Assembly (NCBI RefSeq): GCF_007744075.1
Contig: NZ_CP036266.1
Span: forward strand, 1,017,001-1,081,000
Source: Gimesia chilikensis
Lineage (GTDB): Bacteria > Planctomycetota > Planctomycetia > Planctomycetales > Planctomycetaceae
Direction: 5' to 3'
DNA length: 64,000 nt
Part shown: in pieces, positions 1 to 8,667 of the stretch
Layout of the letters: every line of letters begins with the position of its first letter
Position numbering within the stretch: the stretch's first letter is position 1
Notes under the pieces: model-generated
The model's input: only the letters and a program-made list of their open reading frames with translations
What the model was told of the DNA's origin: nothing
Database searches by the model: none
Made by a program: the position numbers and the translations under genes

Positions 1-1
1 G

Positions 2-367
2 TTTGCCAGGGAAGCACGCATATTCTGGAGCAAGCAGCGCCGAACACTGATACTTAACAATCGGGACCACGAACTAGTAAGGTTGATTCGAATGTCTGAT
101 AAAAAGACAACATTGGTTGAGGCATCGAAGATACATATTGGTTACCTGAAACCTCATCAATTGCGTATTTTGGCCGTTGAAAATTCCAAAATTGAGGAGC
201 GTCCGTGCCGTTCTACAGACAAGGTGAAATTCGAAGCTACCGAGCGGAGTGGCTTCGATTTTTTTGATAAGATCTCCATCACAGAATTCAGTGCTCATCA
301 TGGAAAAAAGACGAGCCGCGGTAGCCAGAAGATATCGAAAACTGAATTCCTGCAACTGCTTAAGTAG
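2..367 (+). CDS. 3' end of an unidentified gene (partial at left edge)
   Basis: The reading frame beginning at base 2 is open without a stop until TAG at 365-367, so this is probably the C-terminal 121 residues of a gene entering from the left rather than a small gene starting at the internal TTG (83) or ATG (92). The visible protein is basic, with many Lys/Arg and several KT/KISKTEF-like stretches near the end. I recognise no family. A 121-residue ORF lies antisense over the same bases (439-74), so the coding strand is not certain. No ribosome binding site precedes ATG 92, which also argues against an internal start. Confidence 0.42.
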   Translation, partial: FAREARIFWSKQRRTLILNNRDHELVRLIRMSDKKTTLVEASKIHIGYLKPHQLRILAVENSKIEERPCRSTDKVKFEATERSGFDFFDKISITEFSAHHGKKTSRGSQKISKTEFLQLLK

Positions 368-686
368 GTTTCCGGCGGGTTGCGCACGATTCTGCCTGCG
401 CTCGATGGGGCCAAAAATCCCTCTTGACCTGTTTTTCACAATGCCATAAGCTCCCGATCCACATTAATCTCTCTCTCAAAATCAAATCTCAATTTCTCTT
501 CAGGTTTTCTACTTTGTCGATTCCGGCACTGTCTGATTCCTCAGGTTCATTTCAGTAATTTTACTGATGCAGGGACAGGTTCTCGCGAACGGTCCGTCTG
601 CCTGTTGATCAACGTCCGTCCGGCTTCGGTTAAGGTGGGGAACACACATTCTGAAAAGACTGTATTCTCACAAACGGGGTCGTACT
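368..686. other. 319-bp gap upstream of the FlgI-like gene, with a 16-bp palindrome
   Basis: No convincing ORF is present. Two 7-bp half-sites, TCAGTAA and TTACTGA, are separated by TT at 552-567, forming a perfect 16-bp palindrome about 120 bp before the GTG start at 687. It could be an operator for the FlgI-like gene. I see no clear -10/-35 pair that would fix a promoter. Confidence 0.4.
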
Positions 687-2744
687 GTGAAGAACTTTGT
701 CAATCCGTTCATCGTGCTGATCACACTGGCGTTTTCATTCGCCGGATGCCAGGAACTCGATTTGAAGCCACAAAGCTGGCTGAAAAATGTCAACATGCGG
801 TCGCAAAGCCCGGATGAGGAGGAGGAAGACTTCTCCGAGCTGGAAAAATTCGAGACAAAGGTCGAAACGCCCTTTGTGGGAGATTACACACAGATTACCG
901 GGAAGAACCTGATCGCCCTGCAGGGGGTCGGCCTGGTGACCGGCCTCAAAGGGACGGGCGGCAATCCACCTCCGTCCGTGCACCGCGAAGCACTGCTGCG
1001 TGAGATGCGCCGCCGGAATGTTAAAAACCCGAACATGATTTTACGCGACCCGTCTACCGCGCTGGTTATTGTGAAAGCCTATCTGCCTCCGCTGATTCGC
1101 AAAGGGGAGAGCTTCGACGTGGAAGTCTACCTGCCTGGTAACAGCGAAGCGACCAGCCTGGAAGGAGGCTGGTTGATGGAAGCATACCTGGCTGAACAGG
1201 CAATGATTCAGGGACGCGGTCTGCTCAAAGGTCATATCCTGGCGAAAGCCAAAGGTCCAATTCTGATTCCGCCAATGGGTGAAGATGTCGAAGTTGCCAA
1301 CGGCATGCTCCGCCGTGGTCGTATTCTGGCCGGTGGGGTCTCCACCGCGGAAGACCGGGATCTGGCACTGTACCTGCGAAACGATTTCAAGAGTATTCGT
1401 AACGCGCAGCGTATCGCCAACAAGATCGGCACACGGTTCCATCATTATGATCAATACGGAATCGAAGAGCCTCTGGCTGAAGCCAAGACAGATAAGAAAG
1501 TGGTGCTGAAACTCAAGCCACGCTACAAACACAACGATTCACGTTATCTGCAGGTCGTGCGGTATATCGCCTTCCGGGAAACCGATGTGGCGCAGCGCGT
1601 ACGCATGCAGAAGCTGAGTGAAGAAATTATGATCCCCGAGAAAGCGGAACGGGCTTCCATTCAACTGGAGGCCATCGGTAAGAAATCGATTCCGATTCTC
1701 AAGATGGCTTTGAAGAGTCCGTTGCTCGAAGTCCGCTTCCATGCTGCGGTCGCGCTGGCTTACCTGGGAGAAGGAGCGGGTCTGAAGCATCTGGCTGAAG
1801 CCGCCCGCGAGGAACCTGCGTTCCGCGTCTATGCCCTGGCTGCGATGTCGGCAATTGACGAGCCGGAGGCACACCTCTACCTGCGGGATCTGATGTGCAT
1901 GACCAGTGCCGAAACCCGTTACGGGGCTTTCCGGGCACTCTGGACTCTGGATAAAAATGATCCCTTTATTCGTGGTGAAGACATGAATGGTCAGTTCCTG
2001 CTGCACGTTCTGCAGACGGAACTGGAGCAGGGAACCAGTCACGATCCCGATCAGAAAGAGGGCAGCAATGCCCGTAATGGCGGGCCGATGATTCATATCA
2101 CGCACCGGAAACATCCGGAAGTAGTCCTGTTTGGTTCTGAGCAGGAGTTCCGGGTTCCCATGGCAGTGCGGGCCGGCGAAGTGCTGGTGACCGGGGCTGC
2201 CGGCAGTGAGGAAGTGATTGTCAGTAAATACGAAGTCGGCGAACCCGACCAGCGAAAGAAGGTCTCACGGAACATTGCCGTTGTGATTCGCACCGCTGTG
2301 GAGATGGGAGCCAGCTATCCCGATATCGCCGCCATGATCCTGCAGGCACACCGCCAGGGGAACATTGACGCACAGGTTGAAATCGACGCACTGCCAGAAG
2401 GGGGCCGGATGTACTTCCGACCCGAACCGGAAGATTCACTGATGGCTCTGAAATCGGGCGAGATGAAATCTACGAAGCCGAAACGTCGTAAAGGTTCACG
2501 CGTCGGCAACGAAAATATGGTCCCCAATATCTTCCACGATGGAGCTCCTCAGTCGAAACGTTCCAAAAAATCGGAGTATGAAGAGGAAATGCGGGAACGG
2601 GCAGAGGCAGAAGGTGATTCAGACAACAAAGGTGAAGCCAGTCTGTCTGATACACGGAAGCCGAAAGCCAGTCCCACGGATGAGGAAGGGAAATTCGTGA
2701 AGCGGGGTGCCTTCGATAGCTGGTTACGTTACTTCAAAAAATAA
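687..2744 (+). CDS. FlgI-like (P-ring) lipoprotein with HEAT repeats
   Basis: The 685-residue protein starts at GTG 687 with a lipoprotein signal peptide ending in a lipobox (FAGC, Cys about residue 21). Residues ~55-290 resemble flagellar P-ring FlgI: the GVGLVTGLKGTG stretch parallels GMGLVVGLDGTG of the true FlgI at 52188-53273, and segments on ring-building subunits follow. Residues ~311-430 look like HEAT repeats (paired helices with EVRFHAAVALAYLG-type motifs). A further conserved part follows, and the C-terminal ~90 residues are charged and low in complexity with KPKRRKGSR. It is nearly twice the length of FlgI (about 370). It lies alone, far from the flagellar cluster, 95 bp before smc. 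A ring-like or envelope scaffold role is inference; it is not the canonical P ring. Confidence 0.8.
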   Translation: MKNFVNPFIVLITLAFSFAGCQELDLKPQSWLKNVNMRSQSPDEEEEDFSELEKFETKVETPFVGDYTQITGKNLIALQGVGLVTGLKGTGGNPPPSVHREALLREMRRRNVKNPNMILRDPSTALVIVKAYLPPLIRKGESFDVEVYLPGNSEATSLEGGWLMEAYLAEQAMIQGRGLLKGHILAKAKGPILIPPMGEDVEVANGMLRRGRILAGGVSTAEDRDLALYLRNDFKSIRNAQRIANKIGTRFHHYDQYGIEEPLAEAKTDKKVVLKLKPRYKHNDSRYLQVVRYIAFRETDVAQRVRMQKLSEEIMIPEKAERASIQLEAIGKKSIPILKMALKSPLLEVRFHAAVALAYLGEGAGLKHLAEAAREEPAFRVYALAAMSAIDEPEAHLYLRDLMCMTSAETRYGAFRALWTLDKNDPFIRGEDMNGQFLLHVLQTELEQGTSHDPDQKEGSNARNGGPMIHITHRKHPEVVLFGSEQEFRVPMAVRAGEVLVTGAAGSEEVIVSKYEVGEPDQRKKVSRNIAVVIRTAVEMGASYPDIAAMILQAHRQGNIDAQVEIDALPEGGRMYFRPEPEDSLMALKSGEMKSTKPKRRKGSRVGNENMVPNIFHDGAPQSKRSKKSEYEEEMRERAEAEGDSDNKGEASLSDTRKPKASPTDEEGKFVKRGAFDSWLRYFKK

Positions 2745-2757
2745 TCCGGCAAGGACG

Positions 2758-2791
2758 GTCAGGCACCTTGATTGTAAGCACCGTGCCTGAC
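2758..2791 (+). terminator. Hairpin after the FlgI-like gene, no T-run
   Basis: Perfect 9-bp arms GTCAGGCAC (2758-2766) and GTGCCTGAC (2783-2791) enclose a 16-nt loop shortly after the stop codon at 2744 and about 50 bp before smc. The hairpin is followed by TCCCTG rather than a T-run, so it may act as a weak terminator or an mRNA-stabilising element between the two genes. Confidence 0.45.
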
Positions 2792-2842
2792 TCCCTGCTC
2801 ATTAAGACGTCTGTTGTTTAATTTCCCGTTTAAGGTTTAGTG

Positions 2843-5800
2843 ATGCTGAAATCATTGGAACTGTTCGGCTTTAAGAGTTTTGCCGATCGGACCATCTTTG
2901 AATTTTCGGAAGGCATTACTTGCGTTGTCGGGCCCAACGGAAGTGGTAAGAGTAACGTTGTCGATGGAATCAAGTGGGTTTTGGGTGACCAGAGCCCCAA
3001 GAGTCTCCGAGGCAAGGATATGACCGATGTGATCTTCAACGGATCCAAAGGTCGTAAAGCAAACGCCTATGCTGAAGCAACGTTGACGTTCAAGAATACC
3101 GAACGGTTTCTGGATATCGACGCCGAAGAGGTTCATATCGGACGCCGTCTCTGGAAGAACGGCGATTCGGAATATCTGCTCAACCGGAATCCGGTACGTC
3201 TGAAAGACATTCGCGACCTGTTCATGGGGACTGGGGCCGCTACCTCGGCCTACAGCATTATTGAGCAGGGACGCGTCGATCAGATTCTGCAGGCCAATGC
3301 GGCTACCCGGCGCGTCGTCTTTGAAGAGGCAGCGGGTATCAGTCGGTATAAAGCCCGCAAGGTCGACGCCGAACGGAAACTGGAACGGGTCGGACAGAAT
3401 ATTCTCCGCCTGACGGACATCGTCGACGAGGTGGAAGCCCAGCTCAACTCAACGCGGAGCCAGGCCTCTAAGGCGGCGAAATATCGTGAGGCATCAACCG
3501 AGCTGCGCAAACTCTGGATGGGGATGGCCGCCGATGACTGGCGACATCTGACCGCCCAACTCTCAACCTTGCATAACCAGATCGGTCAGTACCAGAAGCG
3601 GATCGATGAACTGAATGCGGGTTACCAGGAATACGAAGATAAGCTGGGCGCCATCGACGCAGAAGTATCCGAATTCGAGGATCAACTCCGCACCGTGGAA
3701 AAGCAGCTGTCCACTCACCGCGAAGGGATCGCCGGAAACCAGACTGCCATCGAACATCAGCTTGAGCGGAAAACGGAATTCGAAACCGAAATCACCCGGC
3801 TGCGTAAGCAGCGGATTCTGATGGCCAGGCGTACGACCGAAATCCAGCGGGATCTGGAAGCGGTCAAACAGGAGAAAGAAAATTCCGAAGCCGGCTTTGA
3901 ACTGCAGCGGGCAAAACTGCAGGAAGCCCAGGAACGCATTACCGTGGTCACTACGGAACTGGATGCGATCAGCGAAGAAATTCAGCAGAAGCGGCAGCAG
4001 ATGCACGAGTTCAACAAGCAGTCGCTGGCTTTGGATAATCGTCTGTTTTCCATGCAGACTCAGCAGGAAACCGTAAGTAACTCGATGACCAAGGCGAATG
4101 AAAAACGCCTGCAGCTGGAAGCACGCGTCGAAGAGGCCGAGGCGGTGGTCGAAGAGTGTACTGCGCGCTTCCGCACCGCCGGGGACAAAGTCGCCGAGTT
4201 CGCACAGGCACTCTCTGCCGTCGATGAAAAACAGCAGGATCTGCTCAGTCAGCAGGATCAGCGTACACAACAGCTGTCCGAATTGCGGGAACGTCGCTCT
4301 GCGTATCAGGCTCGCAAAAGCGTACTGGAAGATCTGGAACGTCGGCAGGAAGGCTTGAGCATCGGCGTGAAAGACATTCTGAACCGCGCCCAGACCTCAA
4401 ATTATCCCCCCTGGAATACCATCCTGGGGAGCGTGGCGGATCTGCTGGATGTTGATCTGGAACAGGCGGCTCTTCTCGAAGTCGCTTTGGGCAGTCGGTC
4501 ACAGCTGCTGGTAATCAGTGAGTTTGATCCCCTCTATCAGTTTTTAAAAGAGGGCAAGTATTCCATTTCCGGCCGCGTCGGTTTTATTACGCATCCCTCT
4601 GCGAATGCTGCCGAACCGAATGCGGCGAGTGGGTTCACACTGTCGGCAGATTCCCTGGTTCCAGAGAGCTTTGGCGTACCGACAGCAGAGTCGGGAAAAA
4701 CGACGAATTCTCCGGAAGGGGTGCTGGATCTGAGCAGCGAGCGGGGAGTGATTTATCGTGCCGATCAGCTGGTGAAAGATACTCCTCAGAACCGTCAGCT
4801 TGCGGAACTGTTATTGACCGATACCTGGATCGTGGATTCCCTGGAGACGGCTGTTCGCCTCTCCCGCGAGGAAGGGAAGCAGTGTCGGTTCGTTACTCTG
4901 CAGGGTGAACTGGTCGAGGAAAACCTGTCGATTTTCGTTGGGGCAATCGGTGGAGAATCAGCGATTTTCACTCGCCGTAGTGAACTGCGAAAACTCAAGA
5001 ATGATCTGATTCGCATCGACCGCACACTGAATGATAACGAAGTCGCGTTGGAGAAGCTTGACGAACTGTTGTCGACGGTGGACGGGGAACGCAGTGCCTG
5101 CCAGGAGCAGATGCAGGAAGCGTCCGAAGCACTGGCCACGGAAAAAGCAGCCAAGGTTTCTGCAGAACAGAAGCAGGAACAGTTGAACGAAGAACTGGCA
5201 ACGGTTCTCAGTGACCTGCACGATCTGGAAGCACATTCCGCGAAACTGACTGCGGAATCAGAAGCGGTGCTGGGCGAGAAGCAGGAGCTGGAAGCGGAAC
5301 TGGATCGCCTGAACGCACTGATTCAGGAAGGTGAACAGCAGCTGCTCGATAAGCAATGCGAAGTCCAGGAACTGAAAGAACAGCAGAATGCACGCAAGCT
5401 GGAGCTGGCGACGCATGAGGAACGTCTGGCCGGTCTGGAACAGCGTTTCAGTCGCCTCAACAGCGAATCGGAACAACGACACCAGCAGCAGGAAGAATCG
5501 AATCGGCGGTATGAATCTTCTCTGGAGAAGAATTCCCAGATCAATCTACACATTTTGAATACGCGTGCCTTGCTGGATGAACAGCTGCTGGTTCAGGAAA
5601 ACTTCCTGGAGCAGGCACGCAACCTGACTCTGTTGCGGGATGAGAAACGCCAGTACAAGAAACAGTTGAGTTCCGAAGAGGCAGCGATTCGCAAGGAACG
5701 TCGTGAGCTGAGCGATAAGAAGCACGAAGAGGAATTCAAGACGCGCGACATCGAGCATGAAATCAAGACGCTGGCCGAGCGAATTGAGGAAGAGTACCAG

Positions 5801-6787
5801 CTCACTTTGGAAGAAATCGTCTCCTCGGGTGAATCGATTCTCAAACAGCACCTGGAAGAGATCGCGGAAGCGGAACGGGAACAGGCTGCTGAGGAAGAAG
5901 CCGAAGTCGCTCAGGTAGAGGAAACAGATCCGGAAGCAGAAAACGAGATCGAGCAGGATGCGCTCAGTGCAGACTTCGAATCAGCGACCCCGGAAGAACC
6001 GGTCGAAATCGAGCTGGTCAATGAAGATGATGCGTTGACCGAACCGGGTTTCAATGCGGAGCTGTACCTCGAAATTCGTCCCGAGATTGAAGCCCAGGTG
6101 AACCGACTGCGGCGGAAAATCAAGATGATGGGCAGCATCAACTCGGACAGTCTGAAAGACCTGGACGAACTGGAGTGCCGCTTTGAGTATATGAAGTCAC
6201 AGCTGGATGACCTCAACGAGGCCAAGTCGTCACTGGAAGAAATCATCCGCCGGATCAATGTCGAAAGCAAGCGACTGTTCTTTGATACGTTCGAAGTGGT
6301 GCGGGGGCATTTCCAGGAAATCTTTCGTAAACTGTTCGGCGGTGGTGAAGCCGATATCATTCTGGAAGATCCGGATGATGTGCTCGAATGTGGAATCGAA
6401 ATCGTCGCTCGGCCTCCCGGAAAAGAATTGCGCGGTCTGACGCTGCTCAGTGGTGGTGAAAAGACTCTGACCGCGGTGGCGCTGCTGATGTCGATCTTCC
6501 GCAGCCGGCCCAGCCCGTTCTGTATTCTGGACGAGGTTGATGCCGCGCTGGATGAAGCAAACGTGGAACGTTACGCCGGCCTGATCGATGACTTCAAGGA
6601 AACGACCCAGTTCATTATGATCACGCATAATAAACGATCGATGACTGTTGGTAACGTATTGTATGGCGTTACAATGGAACAGTCCGGGGTTTCCAAGCGG
6701 ATGTCCGTCCGGTTTGATGACATCAGCGAAGATGGTCACTTCAAACAGTCCAGCTCCGGCACAGACGGGGCCTCCGAAGCCGCTTAA
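2843..6787 (+). CDS. smc: Chromosome segregation protein SMC
   Basis: This is the chromosome-condensing SMC ATPase. The N-terminal head has Walker A GPNGSGKS (about residue 30); long coiled coils flank a hinge (about residues 520-680); the C-terminal head has the signature LSGGEKTLTA (about 1202) and Walker B FCILDEVDAALDEA. It is longer (1314 residues) than the usual ~1180. Much of the excess is a strongly acidic, Glu-rich stretch at about residues 1020-1073, just before the distal coiled coil returns to the head. ATG 2843 is chosen because TAAGG sits 7 bp upstream; an overlapping GTG at 2840 is an alternative. ScpA/ScpB partners are not in the window. Confidence 0.97.
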   Translation: MLKSLELFGFKSFADRTIFEFSEGITCVVGPNGSGKSNVVDGIKWVLGDQSPKSLRGKDMTDVIFNGSKGRKANAYAEATLTFKNTERFLDIDAEEVHIGRRLWKNGDSEYLLNRNPVRLKDIRDLFMGTGAATSAYSIIEQGRVDQILQANAATRRVVFEEAAGISRYKARKVDAERKLERVGQNILRLTDIVDEVEAQLNSTRSQASKAAKYREASTELRKLWMGMAADDWRHLTAQLSTLHNQIGQYQKRIDELNAGYQEYEDKLGAIDAEVSEFEDQLRTVEKQLSTHREGIAGNQTAIEHQLERKTEFETEITRLRKQRILMARRTTEIQRDLEAVKQEKENSEAGFELQRAKLQEAQERITVVTTELDAISEEIQQKRQQMHEFNKQSLALDNRLFSMQTQQETVSNSMTKANEKRLQLEARVEEAEAVVEECTARFRTAGDKVAEFAQALSAVDEKQQDLLSQQDQRTQQLSELRERRSAYQARKSVLEDLERRQEGLSIGVKDILNRAQTSNYPPWNTILGSVADLLDVDLEQAALLEVALGSRSQLLVISEFDPLYQFLKEGKYSISGRVGFITHPSANAAEPNAASGFTLSADSLVPESFGVPTAESGKTTNSPEGVLDLSSERGVIYRADQLVKDTPQNRQLAELLLTDTWIVDSLETAVRLSREEGKQCRFVTLQGELVEENLSIFVGAIGGESAIFTRRSELRKLKNDLIRIDRTLNDNEVALEKLDELLSTVDGERSACQEQMQEASEALATEKAAKVSAEQKQEQLNEELATVLSDLHDLEAHSAKLTAESEAVLGEKQELEAELDRLNALIQEGEQQLLDKQCEVQELKEQQNARKLELATHEERLAGLEQRFSRLNSESEQRHQQQEESNRRYESSLEKNSQINLHILNTRALLDEQLLVQENFLEQARNLTLLRDEKRQYKKQLSSEEAAIRKERRELSDKKHEEEFKTRDIEHEIKTLAERIEEEYQLTLEEIVSSGESILKQHLEEIAEAEREQAAEEEAEVAQVEETDPEAENEIEQDALSADFESATPEEPVEIELVNEDDALTEPGFNAELYLEIRPEIEAQVNRLRRKIKMMGSINSDSLKDLDELECRFEYMKSQLDDLNEAKSSLEEIIRRINVESKRLFFDTFEVVRGHFQEIFRKLFGGGEADIILEDPDDVLECGIEIVARPPGKELRGLTLLSGGEKTLTAVALLMSIFRSRPSPFCILDEVDAALDEANVERYAGLIDDFKETTQFIMITHNKRSMTVGNVLYGVTMEQSGVSKRMSVRFDDISEDGHFKQSSSGTDGASEAA

Positions 6788-6855
6788 ACTGTGGCTGCGT
6801 ATCCGGTTCCAGTTGAGGGGACCGACCCCTTTTCTTTGACACAGCCGAGGTAGCG

Positions 6856-7335
6856 ATGTCTGAACTGACCCATTTTGATGACGAGGGTGCCAGCCGCATG
6901 GTTGATGTGGGGGGCAAGGATGTGACCGCGCGGGTCGCGGTGGCAGAGTCCTTCGTCACAATGGAGCCAGCCACACAAAGACTGATACTGGATCGTCAGG
7001 TCTCTAAGGGAGACGTGCTTGAGATTGCCCGGATCGCCGGGATCATGGCGACGAAAAAGACGGCAGACCTGATTCCCCTGTGTCATCCGTTGAGTATCAG
7101 CAGCGTGCGCCTGGATTATGAAGTTCAGAACGAGACTACCATCCGGATCATCGCCACCGTCAAGATTGATGGGAAAACAGGTGTGGAAATGGAAGCCCTG
7201 ACAGCCGTCAGCATTACAGCACTCACCATTTACGATATGTGTAAAGCCGTTGACCGGGGAATGAGTCTGGGACCGACTCGTCTGGTGGAAAAATCGGGTG
7301 GCAAAAGCGGACATTTTATCCGCGAAGATGCCTGA
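6856..7335 (+). CDS. moaC: Cyclic pyranopterin monophosphate synthase MoaC
   Basis: MoaC converts the MoaA product 3',8-cyclo-GTP into cyclic pyranopterin monophosphate in molybdenum cofactor synthesis. The 159-residue length is typical. Visible family hallmarks are [12 protein letters not shown] with Lys51, the PLCHPL motif with His77, [12 protein letters not shown], and YDMCKAVD with Asp127 and Lys130, which correspond to known active-site residues of the family. A GAGG ribosome binding site precedes ATG 6856. It follows smc by 68 bp with no obvious functional link; no other moa genes are nearby. Confidence 0.97.
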   Translation: MSELTHFDDEGASRMVDVGGKDVTARVAVAESFVTMEPATQRLILDRQVSKGDVLEIARIAGIMATKKTADLIPLCHPLSISSVRLDYEVQNETTIRIIATVKIDGKTGVEMEALTAVSITALTIYDMCKAVDRGMSLGPTRLVEKSGGKSGHFIREDA

Positions 7336-7590
7336 GCGTCGCGCGGTGAGAGGCAGTTTCATTCACGCTGAGCTGGTCTCGCCCCACTGACTTACCCCAG
7401 CAGACGGGAAAGTCTGATTTCATCCCCGAAATCCAACAGAGGCCCCTGTTTGCATTCCTATCTGCCGGTAGAATGCTTACAATGGTCGCGGAATATGATC
7501 CGCGGAAGCGATTCATATGTTCCGTATTTGATGAATAACTGACCGCCAGACGAAAACTGGAAATCGATTCGATATTGTGGTGAGGCTGTA

Positions 7591-8583
7591 ATGGGGGAGC
7601 ATCTTACGACACATGACCTGCTGGCACGTGTCGAAGAGTTAATTGGCGGTGAACTGGCACAGGCAGAGCAGGTCTTTTTGAGCGAAGTCAGCTCGAAGCA
7701 CCCTTACGTGCACGACGTTTTGCAGCATATCACCCGTTTTCAGGGAAAACGGCTCCGTCCGATTCTGCTGCTGCTCTCTGCTGCCGCGACGGGTGGTATT
7801 AAAGAGAGCCACTATGTGCTGGCCTCCGTGGTCGAGATGATTCATCTGGCGACGCTGGTGCACGACGATGTTCTGGACGACGCCCTGATCCGCAGACATG
7901 TCGCAACCGTCAATTCCCGCTGGAATAACGAAACCAGCGTACTGGTCGGCGATTTCCTCTTTACCCATGCGTTCCATCTGAGTGCCAGCTTGGGCGATGC
8001 CCGCGCCTGTCGACTGATTGGTCGGGCGACCAATCTGGTCTGCGAAGGCGAACTGGCCCAGATCTACGAACGGGGTAACGTGGCCTTGTCGGAAGAACAG
8101 TATCTGCAGATCATCAACGGGAAAACCGCGGAACTCTGTGCCATCAGTACTGAGCTCGGAGCCCTGTATGCGGGAGCCGATGAGACCGTGGTGACTGCCC
8201 TGGAAGATTATGGTCGCGCCTTGGGAGTCGCCTTCCAGATTACCGATGACCTGCTGGATCTGCTCGGAGACGAAGAGCAGATGGGCAAATCACTGGGTTC
8301 AGACCTGCAGAAAGAGAAGCTGACACTCCCCCTGATCCGCCTGCTGGACCAGAGCAGTCCTGCCGACCAGGCGACGATTCAGGAGATCCTTTCACAACCC
8401 GACCCGCAGACCAAAGCGCGGCTGGCACAGTTCATCAAGAACAGCGATGCCATCGAATATGCCGCTAACCGGGCACGGGATTTCGCCCGCCAGGCGCGGG
8501 AATCGCTCAAGGTATGTGCCGCTTCACCCACACGACAGATTCTTGAGGAACTGACCGAATTTGCCATCCAGAGATCGATCTAA
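7591..8583 (+). CDS. Trans-polyprenyl diphosphate synthase (IspB/HepT type)
   Basis: This enzyme condenses isopentenyl diphosphate units onto an allylic primer to make long-chain all-trans polyprenyl diphosphates, the side chain of menaquinone or ubiquinone. The 330-residue protein has the first Asp-rich motif HDDVLDDA at residues 91-98 and the second, DDLLD, at 219-223, both needed for Mg-diphosphate binding, plus the GKRLRP motif near residue 52. Product chain length cannot be read reliably. ATG 7591 is preceded by GAGG. The UbiA prenyltransferase at 18469 could in principle use its product, but the genes are 10 kb apart. Confidence 0.92.
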   Translation: MGEHLTTHDLLARVEELIGGELAQAEQVFLSEVSSKHPYVHDVLQHITRFQGKRLRPILLLLSAAATGGIKESHYVLASVVEMIHLATLVHDDVLDDALIRRHVATVNSRWNNETSVLVGDFLFTHAFHLSASLGDARACRLIGRATNLVCEGELAQIYERGNVALSEEQYLQIINGKTAELCAISTELGALYAGADETVVTALEDYGRALGVAFQITDDLLDLLGDEEQMGKSLGSDLQKEKLTLPLIRLLDQSSPADQATIQEILSQPDPQTKARLAQFIKNSDAIEYAANRARDFARQARESLKVCAASPTRQILEELTEFAIQRSI

Positions 8584-8667
8584 TATCATAAAAACCTAAC
8601 CGGTCGAGGGGAGAAGGGCGTCTCTGACTGACTGCAGTCATATATCGGATAAAAAGGCCAGAGAGCA

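Noticed and set aside
605..817. 70-residue ORF overlapping the start of the FlgI-like lipoprotein
   Set aside because: Out of frame with a convincing lipoprotein signal peptide and without its own ribosome site.
3563..4270. 235-residue minus-strand ORF inside smc
   Set aside because: Mirror of coiled-coil codons (GAA/CAG read backwards as Leu/Phe); smc is certain.
8629..8640. 12-bp palindrome TGACTGCAGTCA before the ABC permease
   Set aside because: Short, common by chance, and no promoter around it.
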